DNA of 64,000 nt from Myxococcota bacterium (GTDB lineage: Bacteria; Myxococcota_A; UBA9160; UBA4427): NCBI GenBank assembly GCA_028278345.1, contig JANQEL010000028.1, forward strand, positions 47,335-111,334. The letters are read 5' to 3'. Of the stretch, positions 41,883 through 50,384 are shown piece after piece. Made by a program: the position numbers and the translations under genes. Under the pieces are notes generated by a model. It was given only the letters and a program-made list of their open reading frames with translations, searched no databases and had not been told where the DNA came from. Within the stretch, counting starts at the first letter, position 1, and each line of letters opens with the position of its first letter.

Positions 41883-42631
41883 GCGGCGCGTCCGGTGGCC
41901 GGGTTGTCCTCGACCACCTTGCCACCCTCGAGGCGGATCGTGCGCTTGCCGTAGCGCTCGATCAACGACATGTCGTGGGTGGCGACGATCACCGTGGTGC
42001 CGCGCGTCGCAGCGTCGGCGATCAGGTCCATGATCTCGATCGTGAGTTCGGGATCGAGGTTGCCCGTCGGTTCGTCGGCGAGCAGCACCTGGGGTTGGTT
42101 CACGAGGGCACGCGCGATCGCGACGCGCTGCTGCTCACCCCCGGAAAGCGAAAGCGGATGATGGAAACGGCGATGCTGCAGCCCCACCTGCTTCAACACC
42201 TGGAAGGTGCGCTGGCGATTCTCGCGCCGCGGCGTACCGAGCACGTCGAGGGCCATACCGACGTTCTCCTCGATCGTGCGACTGGCGAGCAGCTTGAAGT
42301 CCTGGAAGACGACGCCGATGCGCCGGCGCAGGTACGGAATCGCCGCGCCTTCGAGGCGCGCGATGTTGCGGCCGAGCACCAGGATCTGCCCCTCGTTCGG
42401 CCGCTCCGCGGCGAAGAGCAGCTTGAGCAGGGTCGTCTTGCCGGCGCCACTCGAGCCGGTGAGGAAGACGAACTCGCCGCGTCCGAAGGAGAGGGATACA
42501 TCGTGCAGCGCGAAGGTCCCGGCGAGATAGGACTTGCTCACGTGGTACATGCGAACGGGGGCATCGTCGCGCTCGCTGCGCAGCAGATCCCCGGGAAGCG
42601 AGCCCTCGAGGCCGGGCTCAGGCGCGCTCAT
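41879..42631 (-). CDS. ftsE: cell division ATP-binding protein FtsE
   Basis: 250 residues. A short N-terminal extension (about 27 residues) precedes MYHVSKSYLAGTFALHDVSLSFGRGEFVFLTGSSGAGKTTLLKLL (Walker A). Signature LSGGEQQRVAIARALV and Walker B VLLADEPTGNLDPE are perfect. It is the ATPase of FtsEX, which regulates peptidoglycan hydrolysis at the septum. The stop overlaps the ftsX start (ATGA-type, four bases). The upstream gene for a conserved unknown protein ends four bases inside its start, so it may be co-transcribed with it. Confidence 0.96.
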   Translation of the reverse strand: MSAPEPGLEGSLPGDLLRSERDDAPVRMYHVSKSYLAGTFALHDVSLSFGRGEFVFLTGSSGAGKTTLLKLLFAAERPNEGQILVLGRNIARLEGAAIPYLRRRIGVVFQDFKLLASRTIEENVGMALDVLGTPRRENRQRTFQVLKQVGLQHRRFHHPLSLSGGEQQRVAIARALVNQPQVLLADEPTGNLDPELTIEIMDLIADAATRGTTVIVATHDMSLIERYGKRTIRLEGGKVVEDNPATGRAA

Positions 42632-43221
42632 TTACCCGAGCGCTTGCGCTTGCGTGCGTTGTCGACGAGGAAGTCGAGGACGACTTCATCCAGGGGTTTC
42701 TGCGAAACGACACCGTCGCCGAAAGCACGTGAGAGTTGATCCCTGGCCGACGCCGGATTGGCTTCGTTCGCATGCGGCGCCGCCTCTGCTCCGTCGACCG
42801 GTTGGTACTGCGCGTCGGTCGGTTCGGGGAACGCTGGGTCTCCACCGGGTTGATCACCGATGGGTTCCGGCGTCGCTTCCACCGTCGGAATCAACTCCGG
42901 CGGCGGGATGGTAACATCGGTATCCGTTCCCTTCTCGGGGAAGATGTCGGGACCGAGCCGCGAGATGATCGCTTCGTCGTGATCGCCCCGCGAAAGCGCG
43001 CGCAGCATCGACTTGTGCTGCTCTTCCATCATCGCTCGCACTTCGGCTTCGAGATTCTCCGAACCGATGTTCGCCGAGTAGTCACCGCGAACCGACGCGA
43101 GGATGTCGCCGCCCTTGAACAGGTGGGTCAGGATGTGCGGCGTCTTGATGCCGCTCGCCTCACTCTGCACGTGGAAGAGCACGCCGCGATGACGAAAGTT
43201 GGTGTTGACGCCGGTGACCAT
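42628..43221 (-). CDS. conserved protein of unknown function, upstream of ftsE
   Basis: Start ATG 43221 (MVTGVNTNFRHRGVLFHVQSE) chosen because the longer frame to 43416 has the composition of non-coding DNA. 197 residues. The N-terminal about 75 residues form a compact block with FHVQSEASGIKTPHILTHLFKGGDILASVRGDYS, which I recall in Deltaproteobacteria/Myxococcota proteins of unknown role. The middle (about 95-150) is Pro/Glu-rich and likely unstructured; the C-terminal DEVVLDFLVDNARKRKR is amphipathic and basic. No signal peptide. It overlaps ftsE by four bases and so could belong to the division operon. Confidence 0.65.
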   Translation of the reverse strand: MVTGVNTNFRHRGVLFHVQSEASGIKTPHILTHLFKGGDILASVRGDYSANIGSENLEAEVRAMMEEQHKSMLRALSRGDHDEAIISRLGPDIFPEKGTDTDVTIPPPELIPTVEATPEPIGDQPGGDPAFPEPTDAQYQPVDGAEAAPHANEANPASARDQLSRAFGDGVVSQKPLDEVVLDFLVDNARKRKRSGK

Positions 43222-43465
43222 TCGGTCGCTTGACTCCGCAGTTCTCGTGAACGGGGTGACCGCACCCGGGCGGGACGGCGGCCGTATCCTATTCGATTCG
43301 CGGGCGAGTTCGCGCCGCGACTCCCACGCGGACGCGACTCGACCGACAAGCACCGCTTGCATATCGGGAAAGTCCTCAGCGACCTGAACCCTCTCCCGGC
43401 ATCCGGCCCCTGCCATGGCGCGCCGACTGAGTCGGATTCCCCTCGCCCTGTGTGCCCTCTCGGGC

Positions 43466-44878
43466 TCAGGACTCGGGGCGGGCCCAGGCGTTGGGGTCCA
43501 TCTCGAAGACCTGCCCCTGCATCGGCTCGCGCGCTTTGCGGCGCTGGCGGTTCGCCCGGGCGACCTCGCGGTAGCGCTCGAAGGCCGCGACGTCGCCGAG
43601 GCCGCGCGTGTCCTCGCCGAAATGCTCGTCGAGCAGCTGGCAGCGCAGGGCGCGGGCGATCCCCGGATCCCAGAAGGAGGCGTTCAGCTCGGTGTCCCCC
43701 TTGAAGGAGCGGAACATCGTATTGGTGCTGCCGATCGTCACCCAGGCGTCGTCGATCGAGGCGTACTTGGCGTGGACGTAGACATCCTCGTAGACGCCGG
43801 GCCCACGGTTGCTGGCGAGTCCGGCGAATAGGAAGCCCTCGTGCTCGCCCAGATTCGCGAGGCCATCGAAGAGCAGCCCCGAGCGCGGATGGGCGCGGGC
43901 CGCGACCACCTCGGGCATCGTGACACGCGGCACCAGCACGGTGACCACTACGCCGCGGATCAGCGCCTCGCCCAGGGCGTCGATCGTGCGTGGACAGAAG
44001 AGCAATTGGTTCTCGAGATAGATCGTGCGCTTCGCCGAATCGATCGCCGAGAGATACTGCTCGCGAACGCTGTACTCGCCCTCGCCGATCGCGTAGCGCT
44101 CGCCACCGGGGGTCGGATGATCATTGCGATACAGGCCGGCGAGCACGCTGCGCGTGATCTGGACCGGGGTCTCACCCGCCGCCGCACTCAGCGCCTCGGG
44201 AAAGGCGAGTTCGTCGCAGCGCGCGGCATCGGGATAGAGCCCGTGCGGCCCCTCGCGCTCACTCGCTTCGTTCCAGCGCTGAACGAAGTTGTGCACCACG
44301 TCGGTGGCCGCGGGTCCGCGAATCTCGAGATAGAGATCGTGGATCCCCTTGCCCGGTTCGATGTCGGGATCGTGAGGGTGGCCTGGGGCCACCACCGAAC
44401 CCGCGTCGAGGTTGATGCCCCCGACGAAGGCCACTTCGCCCGGCGTCCCGGCGTCGATCATCCAGCTCTTCTGGTGCTGGCAGTACTTCGGCACGCGATC
44501 CCAACGCGCGCGAATGCCGCTGCCGCGCGAAACCAGGAAATGGGTGTTCTCTTCGCAGGCGGGAAAGTGCTCCTCGTCGGCGATCTGATCTTCGATGTCG
44601 GGTTCGCTCCAGAAGAGCGCGCGCACGTCGAGGCCACGCGCCGCCGCCTTGTCGAGCACGTCGAAGAGACTTCCCCGCCCCCCCGGCATGCGGAAGGCGC
44701 GCTCGAGAAACGCCACCGTGACCCAAACCGAAGTGGTGGCCGCCTCGATCGCTTCACAGATGCGGGTGAAGGCGGGAATCCCGTCGACCAGCGGCACCAC
44801 GGCATTCCCCTCGCGCACGGGGTAGCTGCTCTCACGCGCGGGTGGAATGTGCGCTGCGGCCTCGGGAATCGGACTCAT
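43466..44878 (-). CDS. phospholipase D-like / cardiolipin-synthase-type protein
   Basis: ATG 44878 (MSPIPEAAAHIPPA); 470 residues. Two HKD motifs: HQKSWMIDA in the first half, HAKYASIDD in the second, with FVGGINLDAGS and TIGSTNTMFRSFKGDTELNASFWD following them, so both catalytic lobes look intact. Such enzymes hydrolyse or transfer phosphatidyl groups; the length is near that of cardiolipin synthases but there is no N-terminal membrane helix, so it may be soluble or a nuclease-like PLD. The gene stands alone between the conserved unknown gene and a dipeptidase gene. Confidence 0.87.
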   Translation of the reverse strand: MSPIPEAAAHIPPARESSYPVREGNAVVPLVDGIPAFTRICEAIEAATTSVWVTVAFLERAFRMPGGRGSLFDVLDKAAARGLDVRALFWSEPDIEDQIADEEHFPACEENTHFLVSRGSGIRARWDRVPKYCQHQKSWMIDAGTPGEVAFVGGINLDAGSVVAPGHPHDPDIEPGKGIHDLYLEIRGPAATDVVHNFVQRWNEASEREGPHGLYPDAARCDELAFPEALSAAAGETPVQITRSVLAGLYRNDHPTPGGERYAIGEGEYSVREQYLSAIDSAKRTIYLENQLLFCPRTIDALGEALIRGVVVTVLVPRVTMPEVVAARAHPRSGLLFDGLANLGEHEGFLFAGLASNRGPGVYEDVYVHAKYASIDDAWVTIGSTNTMFRSFKGDTELNASFWDPGIARALRCQLLDEHFGEDTRGLGDVAAFERYREVARANRQRRKAREPMQGQVFEMDPNAWARPES

Positions 44879-44913
44879 CGGGAAACACCTCGCAGGATCG
44901 CGCAAGCGAAACG

Positions 44914-46101
44914 CTAACGCGGCTGCGTCGGCAGCACCTCCCGCATCACGCGCAGGACGTTGCCGCCGAGGATCCGCATCACCCGCGCGTCGGAGTAGCC
45001 GGCGTCGAGCATCGCCTGGGTGAGCACGGGCAACCCACTCGCGTCGAAGGCCACCGTCGTGCTGCCGTCGTAGTCCGAGCCCAGCCCCACGTGGGTGTCG
45101 CCGACGAGATCGATCACGTGGTCCATCGCAGCGACGATGTGCGACGGATGGATGCCGCATACCGCCATCTCCCAGAACCCGACGCCGATCACGCCGCCCC
45201 CCGCCGCGATCTTGCGCACGTGCTCGTCGGAGAGATTGCGCGGGTTGTCGCAGGTGCCCTTCACGCCGGTATGACTCACCACCACCGGGACGTCGATCAT
45301 CCCGAGCACCTCGTCGATCGCCGTCGGCGAGAGATGTGCGATGTCGATCAAGATGCCCTGCTCGGCCATGCGCGAAACCAGCACGCGGCCGAGCCGAGTG
45401 AGCCCGCCCTTCTTCACGCCGTGGGCCGAGCCCGCGAACGCGTTGTCGAAGAAGTGGGTGATGCCGATCATGCGCACGCCGACGCGGGCGAAGCGATCGA
45501 GGTTGGTGAGATTCGACTCGAGGGCGTGGGCTCCCTCGAGGCCCAGCACCGCGCCGATCAGCTGGGGGTTGTCCTCGCGCGCGCGCATCAGTGCGTCGAG
45601 ATCTTCCTGCGTCGTCACGAGCATGATCTCGTCGGGAGCGAGAGCTGCGGCGTGGCGAATGCTCTCCATCTGGATCATGCCGCGACGCTTCGGCCCCACG
45701 CGCCGGAAGGCATCCCAGCGCACGACGCCGAGCAGGGTCAGCAGGTCGGGATCGTCGATGTCGGTGTGATGCAGATCGCCGCCATAGGGCACCCGGGTCG
45801 GCGCCGTGAAGAATTGCAGCCCCACCCCGCCCTCGCGAAGCCGCGGGAAATCCACGTGTCCCACCGTCGACCGCTCGAAGAGGTCGCGACCCGTGAGCGT
45901 CGAGTCGGCGTGCAGGTCGACCACGAAGCTCGAGAAGTGGAGCGCCCGGGCCCGCTCGCTCACCTCCGGCAGGTCGATCGCGCTCACGCGGTTCATCAGT
46001 CGTTCGATATGGACGCCCAGCAGGTAGATAGAAGCGGCCGCGAGCAGCAGCACGGTCGCCAGGACCACCATCGTCTTCAGGGCAACGGCACGCCTCTTCA
46101 T
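44914..46101 (-). CDS. membrane dipeptidase, M19 family
   Basis: ATG 46101; 395 residues. N-terminal membrane anchor (LKTMVVLATVLLLAAASIYLLG). The zinc-binding elements of renal-dipeptidase-type enzymes are present: VDLHADS (HxD), VLGLEGAHALE (bridging Glu), then ILIDIAHLSPTA and VVSHTGVKGTCDNPRNLSD for the two His ligands, and HVGLGSDYDGS. It cleaves dipeptides, including D-amino-acid-containing ones, probably on the periplasmic face. The gene is divergent from the GNAT operon, with a 123-base gap. The nearest neighbour on the same strand is the PLD gene, 35 bases downstream. Confidence 0.92.
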   Translation of the reverse strand: MKRRAVALKTMVVLATVLLLAAASIYLLGVHIERLMNRVSAIDLPEVSERARALHFSSFVVDLHADSTLTGRDLFERSTVGHVDFPRLREGGVGLQFFTAPTRVPYGGDLHHTDIDDPDLLTLLGVVRWDAFRRVGPKRRGMIQMESIRHAAALAPDEIMLVTTQEDLDALMRAREDNPQLIGAVLGLEGAHALESNLTNLDRFARVGVRMIGITHFFDNAFAGSAHGVKKGGLTRLGRVLVSRMAEQGILIDIAHLSPTAIDEVLGMIDVPVVVSHTGVKGTCDNPRNLSDEHVRKIAAGGGVIGVGFWEMAVCGIHPSHIVAAMDHVIDLVGDTHVGLGSDYDGSTTVAFDASGLPVLTQAMLDAGYSDARVMRILGGNVLRVMREVLPTQPR

Positions 46102-46224
46102 GGCATCGCCCCCACTCCGCGAACTGGGTTCCAACCGGGTGTCACGCCGCGATGCTGCATCAACCGCGCGACGCCCTGCAAGTCTCACCGTCGTACCCGG
46201 CAGCACTCGGGTATCGTGGGCGCG

Positions 46225-46689
46225 ATGATTCGTCCCGCGACGCATGCCGATTGCGATGCACTCAGCCGCCTGGCCTTCCGCTCGAAGGCGCACTGGGGAT
46301 ATTCGCCCGAGTTCATGGCGCAATGCCGCGCCGAACTTTCCATCGGGGTCGACGCCGTAGACGAGGACGAGATCTATGTGCTCGAAGCAGACGATGGCAA
46401 GGGCCTGATCGAGGGTTTCTACTCACTCGAACGCTCGAGCGAGAGGCGGGTCGAACTCGGCCACTTCTTCGTAGACCCCGACGCCATGGGCCGTGGCCAT
46501 GGACGCCGCATGATGGACCACGCCGTCGCGGCCGCGCGGGCACTGGGTTTCGATACCTTGGAGATCCAGGCGGACCCCAACGCCGAAGCCTTCTATTCGC
46601 GCTGCGGTGCCAGGACCGTGGGGCAGCGGGCGTCGGCGAGCGTCGCCGATCGATCGCTGCCACTGATGGAGCTCGCGCTGACCCGATGA
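46225..46689 (+). CDS. GNAT-family N-acetyltransferase
   Basis: ATG 46225; 154 residues. The N-terminus MIRPATHADCDALSRLAFRSKAHWGYSPEFM and the acetyl-CoA-binding block VELGHFFVDPDAMGRGHGRRMMDHAVAAARALGFD (motif A, R/Q-x-x-G-x-G/A as RGHGRR) define a GNAT. The end DPNAEAFYSRCGARTVG is typical. The substrate is unknown. The stop overlaps the start of the metallo-beta-lactamase-fold gene (ATGA), the first of three such overlaps in this four-gene unit. The longer frame from 44842 lies antisense to the dipeptidase. Confidence 0.9.
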   Translation: MIRPATHADCDALSRLAFRSKAHWGYSPEFMAQCRAELSIGVDAVDEDEIYVLEADDGKGLIEGFYSLERSSERRVELGHFFVDPDAMGRGHGRRMMDHAVAAARALGFDTLEIQADPNAEAFYSRCGARTVGQRASASVADRSLPLMELALTR

Positions 46690-47711
46690 CCGAACCTGCT
46701 GGGCCTTCCTCACCGGCCTCACCGACTGCATCGCCTTCGGCTCTTCGAGGGCTGTGGACCACGGGGATCGTGATCGCGATCGTGCTTGCGATTCCCCTGC
46801 TGGCCTTCGCCCTCGATCACCGCACCTTCCTGCTGCGCATCGCGGCCCTCACCCTGGAGGTCCCCGAACTCGGCGAGCCCACCGAGGAGGGGATCGAGGC
46901 GTTCTGGTTCGACGACTACTTCACCGTGTTTCGCATCGATCACGACACCTACGCGATCGGCGAGACCCGCTACCACCAGGCGAACTTCAACTACCTCGTG
47001 CTCGGTACGTCCCGGGCGGTGCTCTTCGATTCCGGCCCGGGCGTCCGCGACATCGTGCCCGTGGTGCGCAGCCTGACCACCCTTCCGGTCACCACCGCGT
47101 GCTCGCACCTCCACTACGACCACGTGGGCCAGTACGGCGCATTCGAAAGTGCAGCGATGGTCGACCTGCCCTTCCTGCGCGAGCGCGCCGCCAACGGACA
47201 GCTCGTGCTCGAAGACGGCGAACACCTCGGCTACATCGAGGAGATGCCGGCGCGCACCCTCGTGATCGACGAATGGTGGGCGCCCGGTTCGGAGATCGAT
47301 CTCGGGGGAAGGCGCATCGTCGTGCATCACACCCCGGGCCACACGACCGAATCGATCGTGCTGGAGGATCCCGATCGCGGGCAGTTCTTCGGCGGCGACA
47401 CCTTCTACCCGGGGGAGCTCTTCGTCTTCCTCCCGAACTCGAGCCTCGGCGACTACGAGCGCAGCACGAAGGCGATCCTCGCGCGCATGGACGAAGAGAG
47501 CACGATCTACGGCGCCCACCGCCTCGACCCGGTCGGGCTACCCGTGCTGAAGCGCCCGGACCTGCTCGATCTCGAAGAGGCCTTCGTCGAAGTGCGGGCC
47601 GGCGAGAGCGACGGCAACGAAGAAGAGACCGACTTCTACCCCCTGCGCTTCGAGGTCAACGATCGGCTTTCGATGTTGATGGACTTCGCCTGGGGGAGGC
47701 GTTGGGAATGA
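46686..47711 (+). CDS. membrane-anchored metallo-beta-lactamase-fold hydrolase
   Basis: 341 residues. A Ser/Pro-rich lead, then a membrane helix (about 24-43), then an MBL domain. The metal motif is HLHYDH (141-146), with later ligands in HHTPGHT and the Asp in FFGGDTFYPG. RAVLFDSGPGVRDIVP matches the usual start of the fold. The enzyme is likely on the outside of the inner membrane. MBL folds cleave esters, thioesters, phosphodiesters or lactones. It is coupled (ATGA) to GNAT upstream and SnoaL downstream, so all three may process one small molecule. Confidence 0.88.
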   Translation: MTEPAGPSSPASPTASPSALRGLWTTGIVIAIVLAIPLLAFALDHRTFLLRIAALTLEVPELGEPTEEGIEAFWFDDYFTVFRIDHDTYAIGETRYHQANFNYLVLGTSRAVLFDSGPGVRDIVPVVRSLTTLPVTTACSHLHYDHVGQYGAFESAAMVDLPFLRERAANGQLVLEDGEHLGYIEEMPARTLVIDEWWAPGSEIDLGGRRIVVHHTPGHTTESIVLEDPDRGQFFGGDTFYPGELFVFLPNSSLGDYERSTKAILARMDEESTIYGAHRLDPVGLPVLKRPDLLDLEEAFVEVRAGESDGNEEETDFYPLRFEVNDRLSMLMDFAWGRRWE

Positions 47712-48151
47712 GCCGCCGCGATCCGCAGATCGATCCCGCCGACGCCCTCGCGATCCACGACCTGATCGCCGACTACTCCTATACCTACGACGGATTCGAC
47801 CTAAAGGACTTCGCGGCGCTCTTCACCGAAGACGGCCAACTCGAAACCCCGGTCGGCGGAGGAAAGGGGCACGCCGAAATCGAGGCCTGGGCGCAGGCAC
47901 GTTGGGAGGAGATCCGCGCCGAGGGGCGCGCGCCGCGGCACTTCCAGATGAACACGCGCCTCGAAGCCGTCGACGCCGACACCCTGCGCGGCCGCACCCA
48001 GCTCCTACTCATCTGGGTCGAGGTCGCGACGGGAACCCCCGAGCTCAAATTCGTTGCCGACTACATCGATACCTATCGGCGCACCGCCGCGGGCTGGCGC
48101 ATCGCGCATCGCAGCATCGGGATGGGCGGCAGCGAAGGAGGATCCGAATGA
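47708..48151 (+). CDS. SnoaL-like / NTF2-like protein
   Basis: ATG 47708 overlaps the MBL stop (ATGA). 147 residues with DALAIHDLIADYSYTYDGFDLKDFAALFTEDGQLETPVGGGKGHAEIEAW, the common start of SnoaL_4/ketosteroid-isomerase-like proteins, and a C-terminal sheet VADYIDTYRRTAAGWRIAHRSIGM. Many such proteins are dehydratases, cyclases or ring-hydroxylating dioxygenase small-subunit relatives. Third gene of the coupled operon. Confidence 0.82.
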   Translation: MSRRDPQIDPADALAIHDLIADYSYTYDGFDLKDFAALFTEDGQLETPVGGGKGHAEIEAWAQARWEEIRAEGRAPRHFQMNTRLEAVDADTLRGRTQLLLIWVEVATGTPELKFVADYIDTYRRTAAGWRIAHRSIGMGGSEGGSE

Positions 48152-48636
48152 GCGCTCCCGACACCAATGGCATCGCCGAGTTGATCGGCCCGGTCCTCGC
48201 CGCCTACGAAGCCGACGACCAATACATCCTCACCGCCCTGGCCGAGCGCATCGCGGCCTCTCGCTACCGCACCTGGGCGGACGAAGTCGAGGACGCGGGC
48301 GACCGCGAGACGCTCCTCGCCTGTGCGGCTCGCGAAGAGGAGGTCGCGCTGCGCGTGGAAGCCCTGCGCGACGATGCGGGGGCGCTCCAGGAAACGATGC
48401 GCGAGCGACATCCCGAACTGCCGGAGAAGTACGCGGCGCTCTTCTCCTCCCTTTCGCTGCGGGATCAATTCGCGCTTCAGGCCGCGGCGGAGCGGTTGGG
48501 CGCCGCAACGTGGCGTTCGTTCGCGAAGCAGCAGGCCGACTCCGACGTCGCAGACGTCCTCGAAGGCTGCGCGCCCCTCGAGGAGGCGAGCGCCGAGGCC
48601 CTCGAAGCCATCATCGCGAAGCTCGATTCAGCCTGA
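48148..48636 (+). CDS. all-helical protein of unknown function
   Basis: ATG 48148 overlaps the SnoaL stop. 162 residues, predicted almost wholly helical, Ala/Glu/Leu-rich, with few aromatic residues (SRYRTWADEVEDAG, RDQFALQAAAERLGAATWRSFAKQQ). The spaced Glu and His residues could in principle suit a ferritin-like bundle but I see no clear ExxH pair. No signal peptide. It closes the GNAT-MBL-SnoaL operon and its end overlaps by nine bases the end of the convergent LLM gene. I do not recognise it. Confidence 0.65.
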   Translation: MSAPDTNGIAELIGPVLAAYEADDQYILTALAERIAASRYRTWADEVEDAGDRETLLACAAREEEVALRVEALRDDAGALQETMRERHPELPEKYAALFSSLSLRDQFALQAAAERLGAATWRSFAKQQADSDVADVLEGCAPLEEASAEALEAIIAKLDSA

Positions 48637-49479
48637 GTTCGCTGTGGACAGATCGGCCTCGATTTCGTCGAGGATCCCCTCGTCCGCTTCGAAGGGCTCG
48701 CTGCCCCGCGGCCAGTGCACGATCGCGTCGCTGAAGCCCATCTCGCCGTAGCGACCGACGCAGTCGCGGAAGGCTTCGAGACTCGCCATCGGAGTCTCGA
48801 GGAAGCCCAGCAACGCCATCTTGCGCAGGCTCGCCGGGTCGCGGCCTTCCTTCGCGCAGACGTCGTGAAGGCGCGCGAGTTTCTCGGGGGTGGCATCACG
48901 TCCATCCACCGCGACCCAACCAGCACCGTGCTCCACCACGAGCTTCATGCCCCGCGGCCCCGCCCCCGCGACGATGAAGGGAGGACGCGGACGTTGCACA
49001 CAGCCCGGGAGCGCCCGCGCATCCTTTGCGCTGTAGAGACGCCCTGCGTGATTCGTCTCGGGCTGCACGAGCAGACGGTCGAGCAACCCGATGAACTCCT
49101 CGAAGTGATCGGCGCGCTCCTGCGGCGTCCAATCCTGCTGCCCCATCGCCGACGCATCCCAACCGTCGCCACCGGCTCCGATCCCGACCTGCAGGCGCCC
49201 GCCGCTGATGTCGTCGAGGGTCATCAACTCCTTGGCGAGGGGGACCGGGTGGCGGAAGTTCGGCGAGGTCACCAGGGTGCCGAGCCGCAGGGTCGAGGTC
49301 GCGAGCGCAGCCGCGGTGAGGGTCGGCATGGCGCCGAACCAGGGGCCGTCGCGCATGTCGCGCCAGGTGAGGTGATCGTAGGTCCAGGCGTGGGCGAAGC
49401 CGAGGGCCTCGGCGCGCACCCAGCGTTCGCGCGTTACGTCCCAGCGATCGTCTGGCAGGATCACGACACCAATCTTCAT
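48628..49479 (-). CDS. LLM-class flavin/F420-dependent oxidoreductase
   Basis: ATG 49479 (MKIGVVILPDDRWDVTRERWVRAEALGF); 283 residues. AHAWTYDHLTWRDMRDGPWFGAMPTLTAAALATSTLRLGTLVTSPNFRHPVPLAKELMTLDDISGGRLQVGIGAGGDGWDASAMG is the classical pattern of F420-dependent LLM enzymes. RPPFIVAGAGPRGMKLVVEHGAGW completes the cofactor region. It differs strongly from the other LLM at 29493. The 3' end overlaps the helical protein gene. The start lies 70 bases from a divergent GFA gene. Confidence 0.88.
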   Translation of the reverse strand: MKIGVVILPDDRWDVTRERWVRAEALGFAHAWTYDHLTWRDMRDGPWFGAMPTLTAAALATSTLRLGTLVTSPNFRHPVPLAKELMTLDDISGGRLQVGIGAGGDGWDASAMGQQDWTPQERADHFEEFIGLLDRLLVQPETNHAGRLYSAKDARALPGCVQRPRPPFIVAGAGPRGMKLVVEHGAGWVAVDGRDATPEKLARLHDVCAKEGRDPASLRKMALLGFLETPMASLEAFRDCVGRYGEMGFSDAIVHWPRGSEPFEADEGILDEIEADLSTANSG

Positions 49480-49549
49480 GGCGCGGGAGGCTAACGCCGG
49501 CTCGTCCAGTACGCTGGCGAGGCCGATCCGAGCGCTCGATGGAGGCCGC

Positions 49550-49984
49550 ATGAAGATCAATGGAGCCTGCTTGTGTGGTGAGGTCGCGTACGAAGCCGAG
49601 GTCGATCCGGCTGCGGTCTTCGCCTGCCACTGCAACGACTGCCAGACGCAATCGGGCACGGCGTTTCGCACGGTGGTCCGCGCGACCCCCGGAAGCTTCC
49701 GCACGACGCGGGGCGAGCTGCGCAGCTACTTGAAGACCGCCGAGAGCGGAAACAAGCGCAGCCTCGCCTTCTGTCCAAACTGCGGCACCTCGGTCTACGG
49801 CGGGCCGGCCCCCGGCGAGGAGGGCTACCTGAGCCTGCGCGTCGGCGCCTTCGAGCAACGCGACGCGCTCACGCCGCGCGCCCACGTCTGGACGCGCTCC
49901 GCGCAGCCCTGGGTCTTCGAGGCGGGCGAGGTGCCGCGTTTCGAAACCCAGCCCCAGGCGCGACCCCGGGAGGAAGCGAAGTGA
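49550..49984 (+). CDS. GFA-family (glutathione-dependent formaldehyde-activating-like) zinc protein
   Basis: ATG 49550 with GGAGG four bases upstream; the longer frame lacks a site. 144 residues. Zinc-binding Cys residues are C7, C9, C26, C28, C31, C75 and C78 (CLCG, CHCNDC, CPNCG), the complete GFA set. The rest is the Mss4-like beta-fold. Despite the family name, most members have unknown substrates. The stop overlaps the glyoxalase-like gene (GTGA), so the two are co-translated, consistent with detoxification of small carbonyl compounds. Confidence 0.9.
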   Translation: MKINGACLCGEVAYEAEVDPAAVFACHCNDCQTQSGTAFRTVVRATPGSFRTTRGELRSYLKTAESGNKRSLAFCPNCGTSVYGGPAPGEEGYLSLRVGAFEQRDALTPRAHVWTRSAQPWVFEAGEVPRFETQPQARPREEAK

Positions 49985-50370
49985 AGCCCCACATCACGAT
50001 CATCACCCTCGGCGTCGCCGACCTCGAACGCGCGATCGATTTCTACCAGAAAGGGCTCGGGCTGCCGCGCAAGGAAGGACCGGAGGGCATCGCCTTCTTC
50101 GAAACCGCGGGAACCATGCTCTCCCTCTACCCGCGCGACAAACTCGCCGAGGACATCACGATCGCACCCGAGGGTTCGGGCTTTCAGGGCTTCGCGTTGG
50201 CCCACAACGTCGAATCCCCCGAAGCCGTCGACGCGACCCTCGAAGAAGCCGTCGCTGCCGGCGCCGAACTCGTGAAGCACGGGCAGCAGGTCTTCTGGGG
50301 CGGTTACTCGGGTTACTTCCGCGATCCCGATGGCTTCTACTGGGAAGTCGCGCACAACCCGTTCACGTAG
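49981..50370 (+). CDS. VOC-family (glyoxalase/dioxygenase-superfamily) protein
   Basis: GTG 49981 overlaps the GFA stop. 129 residues. Two beta-alpha-beta-beta-beta modules: MKPHITIITLGVADLERAIDFYQKGLGLPRKE and the second ending YFRDPDGFYWEVAHNP, the standard VOC frame. The metal-binding residues would be H4 and E125 (DPDGFYWEVAHNP). Could be a glyoxalase, epimerase or resistance protein. Coupled to GFA. Confidence 0.9.
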   Translation: MKPHITIITLGVADLERAIDFYQKGLGLPRKEGPEGIAFFETAGTMLSLYPRDKLAEDITIAPEGSGFQGFALAHNVESPEAVDATLEEAVAAGAELVKHGQQVFWGGYSGYFRDPDGFYWEVAHNPFT

Positions 50371-50384
50371 CCGCGAACCCGTGC

